The notes under the pieces were generated by a model, which was not told the origin of the DNA, did no database searches, and worked only from the letters and a program-made list of their open reading frames with translations. The position numbers were made by a program, and so were the translations under genes. From contig CAYFLU010000190.1 of assembly GCA_964343975.1 (NCBI GenBank), positions 1 to 6,349 on the forward strand: a stretch of 6,349 bases of DNA, read 5' to 3'. Below are positions 1-3,531 of the stretch, in pieces. Positions within the stretch are counted from its first letter, which is position 1. Each line of letters starts with the position of its first letter. This DNA is from SCUN01 sp964343975 (GTDB lineage Bacteria > Acidobacteriota > Vicinamibacteria > Vicinamibacterales > SCN-69-37).

Positions 1-1
1 C

Positions 2-55
2 TTTCATCGCCATCCCACGGTCGACGAGCGCCTCGCGATGGCCGGCCGCCGCTGA
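2..55 (+). CDS. C-terminal tail of an upstream gene (possibly M48-type metallopeptidase), truncated by the window
   Basis: Reading frame 2 is open from the window edge and ends with TGA at 53-55, giving FHRHPTVDERLAMAGRR. The His-Pro-Thr-x-x-Glu-Arg-Leu pattern close to the C-terminus resembles the tail of M48/HtpX-like zinc metallopeptidases, which often end with a 'THPP..ERI..L' segment. Only 17 residues are visible and no catalytic motif can be checked, so the family is a guess from a short motif. The gene runs in the same direction as the copper genes. It is separated from the next start by about 80 bases that contain inverted repeats, so it is probably a separate transcription unit. A chance open frame is also possible. 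Confidence 0.35.
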   Translation, partial: FHRHPTVDERLAMAGRR

Positions 56-77
56 GCGCGCGTGACTGCGCACCGCT

Positions 78-97
78 GCCGCCGGTTTCGCGGCGGC
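78..97 (+). other. GC-rich stem-loop after the upstream gene
   Basis: GCCGCCG (78-84) pairs perfectly with CGGCGGC (91-97) around a 6-base loop, GTTTCG. It lies 23 bases after the upstream stop. There is no run of T after the stem, so it is not a classical intrinsic terminator. It could be a 3' end stabiliser, or simply chance in GC-rich DNA. Confidence 0.3.
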
Positions 98-101
98 GGG
101 T

Positions 102-129
102 CCGGTTCCATCCGGAACGGGCGTAAGAT
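102..129 (+). promoter_or_regulatory. Candidate operator dyad (102-121) and -10-like element (124-129)
   Basis: CCGGTTCC (102-109) and GGAACGGG (114-121) form an inverted repeat with 7 of 8 positions matching around a 4-base centre. Immediately downstream, TAAGAT (124-129) resembles a -10 box in a short AT-rich patch. A dyad just upstream of a -10 is where MerR-family regulators such as CueR bind. However, no convincing -35 is visible and the sequence is not a recognisable CueR box, so the regulator is unassigned. If the -10 is real, transcription would begin at about 135-137, almost at the GTG start of the next gene. Confidence 0.3.
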
Positions 130-136
130 AACCACA

Positions 137-502
137 GTGAAGAAAGTCCTCGCCCTGATCGCGGTTGTGGCGCTCCTCGCGCCGGCCATTGCCGTGTGCG
201 CAGGACGGACTTCTGGCCGAGTGGGGCCGCACGACTGTTGCCCGCCGGACGAGCAGGTGGCACCGACCTCGCCGACCGTGGCCGATGCGTCGTGCTGTGA
301 CCGCGCCGATGAGGCCGCCCAGCGCACCGCGGTGCTCGCCCCGGCCGTGTCGCCGGCGCACTTCGGCGCCCCCCTCGCGTTGCAGCCGTCGACGACCCAT
401 GAGCCGACGGCGACGGCAGCCTTCCGCGCCGTCACCGGCCATCGCGGGCCGCCCGACGATTCCCCACCCGTTCTCGCACCACCCCTGCCACTCCGTATCT
501 GA
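137..502 (+). CDS. Small exported protein with two Cys-Cys pairs, first gene of the copper cluster
   Basis: This is a 121-residue protein that I do not recognise as a named family. The GTG at 137 is preferred over the in-frame GTG at 62 because it places a clean signal peptide at the N-terminus: two Lys, then a hydrophobic stretch at about residues 4-19 ending APAIAVCAG. The upstream extension is Arg-rich and not signal-like. Cys21 does not sit in a good lipobox, because Val precedes it. The mature part has HDCC (His32, Cys34, Cys35), a second Cys pair (Cys53-54), further His at 75, 88 and 102, and a Pro-rich tail. Codons are mostly G/C-ending, which supports real coding. Its position 74 bases before the multicopper oxidase suggests a periplasmic metal-binding role, which is inference. 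No Shine-Dalgarno sequence precedes the GTG, so translation may be leaderless. Confidence 0.6.
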   Translation: MKKVLALIAVVALLAPAIAVCAGRTSGRVGPHDCCPPDEQVAPTSPTVADASCCDRADEAAQRTAVLAPAVSPAHFGAPLALQPSTTHEPTATAAFRAVTGHRGPPDDSPPVLAPPLPLRI

Positions 503-510
503 TCTGCCGT

Positions 511-525
511 TCCGCGCAGCGCGGA
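511..525 (+). other. First of two adjacent stem-loops before the oxidase gene
   Basis: TCCGCG (511-516) and CGCGGA (520-525) are perfect reverse complements around a 3-base loop, CAG. The element starts nine bases after the stop of the small Cys-rich gene. There is no T-tract, so it is more likely an RNA processing, stabilising or attenuating structure than an intrinsic terminator. Confidence 0.4.
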
Positions 526-545
526 CCGGGCACGCGTGTGCCTGG
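526..545 (+). other. Second of two adjacent stem-loops before the oxidase gene
   Basis: CCGGGCAC (526-533) pairs with GTGCCTGG (538-545), seven Watson-Crick pairs plus one G-U, around the loop GCGT. It begins on the very next base after the preceding hairpin and ends 21 bases before the Shine-Dalgarno of the multicopper oxidase. There is no T-tract after it. Confidence 0.4.
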
Positions 546-566
546 CCGCCGGTGACGTGTGCGTAC

Positions 567-571
567 GGGAG
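567..571 (+). promoter_or_regulatory. Ribosome binding site that selects the ATG at 577
   Basis: GGGAG lies five bases before ATG 577. This supports ATG 577 over the in-frame GTG at 559. It also places the twin-arginine motif at residues 4-8 of the oxidase, as expected for a Tat signal. Confidence 0.6.
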
Positions 572-576
572 TGGAT

Positions 577-1755
577 ATGGATCAGAGTCGACGGGGATTT
601 CTCTCGGGATTGGCGGCGTTTGCGGGCGTCTCGACCGCAGCCGCGCGTGTGGAGGCTCAGCGTCCGGCAGCGAACGCCGCGCCGGCGGTGCCGCCAGTGC
701 CGGTCGTCACGCCGGACCTGGCGCATCTGCCGTTCACGAATGAGAACGGCGTCAAAGTGTTCCGGCTCATCGCGGAGCCGGTGAAGACCGAGATCGTGCC
801 GGGCCGCGCGCTCAGCGCGTGGGGCTTCAACGGCAGCGTGCCGGGGCCGACGATCGAAGTGAACGAGGGCGACCGCGTTCGCATCATCGTCGAGAACCGC
901 CTGCCGGAAGTGTTTGCGCCGCACTGGCACGGCCTCGAGGTGCCGATCGGCATGGACGGCACGCCGGGCATCTCGCAGGCGCCGATCAAGCCGGGCGAGT
1001 CGTTCACCTACGAATTCACGCTGCGCCAGAACGGCACGTTCTTCTACCACTCGCACATGCCCATGCAGGAAATGATGGGGATGATCGGGATGTTCATCGT
1101 GCATCCCGCGGCGGCGCATGCGCCGCGTGTGGATCGCGACTTCGCGTTCCTGCTGCAGGAGTGGATGCTCCAGCCGTACAACGCCGTGCCCAACACGCTG
1201 GCCATGGAGTTCAACTGGCTCACGCTGAACGGCAAATCGGGCCCGGCCGCGACGCCCATCGTCGTGCGTCAAGGCGAGCGCGTGCGGATCCGCATGGTGA
1301 ACATGGGCATGGATCACCATCCGATGCATTTGCACGGACATCAGTTTCACGTGACGGGCACGGAGGCGGGCCGTGCCTCCCAGCCGTTCACGATGGCGCA
1401 GAACACCGTCATCGTCGGCGTCGCGCAGGCGCGCGACATCGAGTTTGTCGCCACCAACCTCGGCGACTGGATGTTCCACTGCCATTTCCCGCATCACATG
1501 ATGAATCAGATGGTGTCGATGGTCGGCCCGGCGATGGTCGATCCCGCGCACGCGAGCGCGACGGTTCCCGGATTTCCGCAGGACATGTGGATGCCGATGG
1601 ACGATCTCGCCGGCGAGAAGCCCGAAGTGCTCGGCCTGCCGGCCAATTGGACGGGCGCGATGATGGGCATGATGACGCTCGTGCGCGTCGTGACGCCGGA
1701 GCAGTGGGACGCGATCGAGCGCCGTCGCGCGCGGATGCCGGGAGGTGCGCGATGA
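577..1755 (+). CDS. Tat-exported multicopper oxidase (laccase-like, apparently two-domain), probable periplasmic Cu(I) oxidase
   Basis: This is a 392-residue multicopper oxidase. It starts with a Tat signal (SRRGFL at residues 4-9, then a hydrophobic stretch), implying export of a folded, metallated enzyme. All ligand motifs are present: HWHG (116-119), YHSH (157-160), HPMHLHGH (248-255) and HCHFPHH (301-307) with axial Met312. By family rules type 1 copper uses His248, Cys302, His307 and Met312. Type 2 uses His116 and His251. Type 3 uses His118, 158, 160, 253, 301 and 303. Two cupredoxin domains (about 66-177 and 186-320) seem to be present, with type 1 copper only in the second. This fits small two-domain laccases rather than three-domain CueO or CopA. 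Met-rich stretches (161-172, 308-320, 337-341, 362-366) suggest copper as substrate, as in CueO. A 70-residue C-terminal extension follows the HCH motif. The likely role is detoxifying Cu(I) to Cu(II) with O2 reduction. The stop overlaps the next start. Confidence 0.93.
   Translation: MDQSRRGFLSGLAAFAGVSTAAARVEAQRPAANAAPAVPPVPVVTPDLAHLPFTNENGVKVFRLIAEPVKTEIVPGRALSAWGFNGSVPGPTIEVNEGDRVRIIVENRLPEVFAPHWHGLEVPIGMDGTPGISQAPIKPGESFTYEFTLRQNGTFFYHSHMPMQEMMGMIGMFIVHPAAAHAPRVDRDFAFLLQEWMLQPYNAVPNTLAMEFNWLTLNGKSGPAATPIVVRQGERVRIRMVNMGMDHHPMHLHGHQFHVTGTEAGRASQPFTMAQNTVIVGVAQARDIEFVATNLGDWMFHCHFPHHMMNQMVSMVGPAMVDPAHASATVPGFPQDMWMPMDDLAGEKPEVLGLPANWTGAMMGMMTLVRVVTPEQWDAIERRRARMPGGAR
1741..1746 (+). promoter_or_regulatory. 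Strong ribosome binding site inside the oxidase 3' end
   Basis: GGAGGT lies five bases before ATG 1752 and is embedded in the last codons of the oxidase gene. The ATGA overlap (1752-1755) and this site point to translational coupling of the oxidase and the efflux channel. Confidence 0.8.
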
Positions 1756-3056
1756 GAATCACCTGCACCGCGCTCGCGGTCGTCTGTGTACTGGCGACGG
1801 GGACGCCCGCGGCCGCGCAAGGCACGGCGGCACCGGTGTCCGCGCCGCGCGCCGTGGTGTCGCCGTCTGCGCCGGCGCCGTTGTCGCTGGCCGTGCTCGA
1901 AGCGCAGACGCTCGAGCGGCATCCGGCCATTCGCGAGGCCGCCGCGCGTGTGGCCGAGGCACGCGGACACGCCGAGCAGGCGGGCGCGTGGACGAACCCG
2001 GTGGTCGGCGCGACCGTGGACGAGTGGCGTCCACGCGAGTCGCCATCGGGCATCTTCGGCGGCTTCATCCAACAGGACATCGCGCTCGGCGGCAAGCGCG
2101 CGGATGCGCGGGCGTCCGCGTCGGCGGAGGTGGCGGTGCGCACGGCCGATGTGGAGACCGTGCGCCTGCGCGTGCGGACGACGCTGCGCGTGCGCTACTA
2201 CGAGACGTTGGCGGCTGAGGAGCGCCTCTCGGTGGCCACGCGGCTGGCGGCGCTCGGCGACACGATGCTCGTGACGACGCGTCAGCTCTTCAACGTCGGG
2301 ATCGTGGATCGCCCGGACGTGCTGGCGAGCGAGGCAGAGGCGGCGGCGCTCCATGCGGCGGCTGAGGCCGCGCGTGCCACCCGCACCGGCGCCTGGCGGC
2401 GTCTCTCGGCGGCGGCCGCGGATCCGACGCTCACGCCGCAGCCACTGGCCGAGCATCTCAGTGACGGCGCGCCGGCGATCGATGCCGAGGCGGCCAGGGC
2501 GCGTCTGTTCGCGGAGAGTCCTGAACTGCGAGCCGCCGAGGCGGCGGTGGCGCGCGAGAAGGCGGTTGTGAACGTGCAGCGCAGCCTGGTGCGCCCCGAC
2601 CTGTTGCTGCGGGGCAGCGCGGGCTGGGTGCGCGAGACGACCGGCGTCACGTCGCCGACGCCGATCGGCTGGCAGTTGGGGCTGGAAGCCGGGATCAGTC
2701 TGCCGCTCGCGAACCGCAACCGCGGGGGCATCGCGGCGTCGCTCTCCGCCGTCAGCGTGGCGGAGGCCCTGGTGGCGCAGCGGCGGCTCGATCTCGAGGC
2801 GCGCTGGGCGACGGTCATGGAGGACTACGAGCGCGCGAAGGTTATGGCCGACGCATATCGGCACGACATCCTGCCGCGTTCCGAGCAGGCCTACACGCTG
2901 TTGCTCGACAAGTATCGCGAGATGGCCGCGCCGTATCCGCAGGTGCTGATGGCGCAGCGCACGTTGATTGAGCAGAGCCATCGCTACATCGAAGTGCTCG
3001 AGCAGATGTGGCGCGCCGCGTTGCGCGCGGAAGGGTTCGTCGTCGAGGGATCGTAA
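1752..3056 (+). CDS. TolC-family outer-membrane efflux channel, CusC/CzcC-like
   Basis: This 434-residue protein is the predicted outer-membrane channel of a tripartite heavy-metal efflux system. Residues 1-23 form a Sec signal peptide (hydrophobic stretch, then TPAAAQ). There is no lipobox, unlike the lipidated E. coli CusC. Two outer-membrane-factor repeats follow, at roughly 45-220 and 240-425, each rich in Ala, Glu and Arg as expected for the long alpha-helical barrel. Family marks are LERHPAI near residue 54, the QQDIALGGKR segment at 107-116 (CzcC-type proteins have a similar 'Q.IELGGKR'), and GIVDRPDVLASEAE at 183-196, typical of the second long helix. Length matches CzcC/CusC proteins. 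ATG 1752 overlaps the oxidase stop and has a strong Shine-Dalgarno. The pump gene follows after one small gene, so the channel very likely serves that pump. Whether it is closer to CusC or CzcC cannot be decided by eye. Confidence 0.93.
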   Translation: MRITCTALAVVCVLATGTPAAAQGTAAPVSAPRAVVSPSAPAPLSLAVLEAQTLERHPAIREAAARVAEARGHAEQAGAWTNPVVGATVDEWRPRESPSGIFGGFIQQDIALGGKRADARASASAEVAVRTADVETVRLRVRTTLRVRYYETLAAEERLSVATRLAALGDTMLVTTRQLFNVGIVDRPDVLASEAEAAALHAAAEAARATRTGAWRRLSAAAADPTLTPQPLAEHLSDGAPAIDAEAARARLFAESPELRAAEAAVAREKAVVNVQRSLVRPDLLLRGSAGWVRETTGVTSPTPIGWQLGLEAGISLPLANRNRGGIAASLSAVSVAEALVAQRRLDLEARWATVMEDYERAKVMADAYRHDILPRSEQAYTLLLDKYREMAAPYPQVLMAQRTLIEQSHRYIEVLEQMWRAALRAEGFVVEGS

Positions 3057-3079
3057 GCACGCAGATCGAACAGCGAAAA

Positions 3080-3084
3080 GGGAG
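3080..3084 (+). promoter_or_regulatory. Ribosome binding site for the metal-binding-domain protein
   Basis: GGGAG sits six bases before ATG 3091, in the 34-base gap after the channel gene. It supports that start. Confidence 0.65.
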
Positions 3085-3090
3085 TGACTG

Positions 3091-3513
3091 ATGCGGAAAG
3101 TGGCAATGGGAGTGTTGGTGATGCTGATGACTGTGGTGTTGGGCGCGTCGAGCGCGTCGAGCGCGACGACGGTCACGGGCACGGTGGAGCAGGTCGAGCC
3201 GTCGCGCGTGGAAGTACAGGTCGTTGATGCACACGGCAAGGCCACCGGCAAGCCGGTGTGGTTCGCGATGACCGCGACGACCAAGGTCACGCGCGGCGGC
3301 AAGACGGTGGCACTGGCGGATGCGAAGCTGAAGGCGGGTGAAACGGTTACGATCCTGATCAACGCAGGGGATGAAGCGGCCACTGACTGGACGTGTCCGA
3401 TGCATCCCGAGGTCGCCGAATCCAAGGCCGGCACGTGCCCGAAATGTGGGATGGCCCTGAAGGCGCGCGTCCATCCGGCCAAGGTGGCGGAGTTGCGGAT
3501 CGGCGGGCAGTAA
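3091..3513 (+). CDS. Small exported protein with C-terminal heavy-metal-binding domain (CPMHP...CPKCGM)
   Basis: This 140-residue protein has a signal peptide (Arg, Lys, then a hydrophobic core at about residues 5-18, with ASSASSA before the likely cleavage). Residues 26-92 look like a small beta-rich domain: VTGTVEQVEPSRVEVQVVD, a middle segment with Trp57 and Met60, and a final LKAGETVTILIN. This resembles DUF5666-like or CusF-like small barrels. Residues 100-121 form a heavy-metal-binding domain with WTCPMHPEV and CPKCGM; likely metal ligands are Cys102, Met104, His105, Cys116, Cys119 and Met121. That domain is usually fused to CusB-type adaptors or copper P-type ATPases, whereas here it stands in a short soluble protein. 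Set between the channel and pump genes, it is probably a periplasmic Cu/Ag carrier or buffer, or a substitute adaptor component; this role is inferred. The fold of the first domain is uncertain. Confidence 0.88.
   Translation: MRKVAMGVLVMLMTVVLGASSASSATTVTGTVEQVEPSRVEVQVVDAHGKATGKPVWFAMTATTKVTRGGKTVALADAKLKAGETVTILINAGDEAATDWTCPMHPEVAESKAGTCPKCGMALKARVHPAKVAELRIGGQ
3145..3162 (+). repeat. Tandem 9-bp duplication within the signal-peptide region
   Basis: GCGTCGAGC occurs twice in a row and in frame, encoding Ala-Ser-Ser twice (residues 19-24) at the signal-peptide cleavage region of the metal-binding protein. Partial similarity continues for a few bases. It is a small in-frame duplication with little expected effect. 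Confidence 0.6.
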
Positions 3514-3521
3514 CCGGGACC

Positions 3522-3526
3522 GGAGG
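3522..3526 (+). promoter_or_regulatory. Ribosome binding site that selects the GTG start of the pump gene
   Basis: GGAGG is five bases before GTG 3532. The two nearby ATG triplets (3527 and 3530) run into a stop almost at once (TGA at 3533-3535), so GTG 3532 is the only workable start with this site. Confidence 0.8.
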
Positions 3527-3531
3527 ATGAT

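Noticed and set aside
78..97. Intrinsic terminator for the upstream gene
   Set aside because: The stem is strong but no T-run follows it, so it is listed only as a stem-loop.
62..136. Longer N-terminus for the small Cys-rich protein from GTG 62
   Set aside because: It would put an Arg/Gly-rich stretch before an otherwise clean signal peptide, and it overlaps the hairpin, dyad and -10-like element.
4..1551. Minus-strand open frame (515 codons) opposite the small gene and the oxidase
   Set aside because: Its composition is that of an antisense shadow, and the oxidase with all its copper ligands occupies the same bases on the plus strand.
577..1755. Copper nitrite reductase as an alternative identity for the oxidase
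   Set aside because: The C-terminal motif HCHFPHHMMNQM and the HWHG/YHSH pair supply a complete trinuclear copper site. Nitrite reductases have a different type 1 motif and lack the type 3 pair.
819..3056. A 745-codon forward open frame spanning the oxidase and the channel gene
   Set aside because: Only the part from 1752 is a real gene. The first 311 codons are an out-of-frame reading of the oxidase gene, rich in Arg, His and Gly, with no domain pattern.
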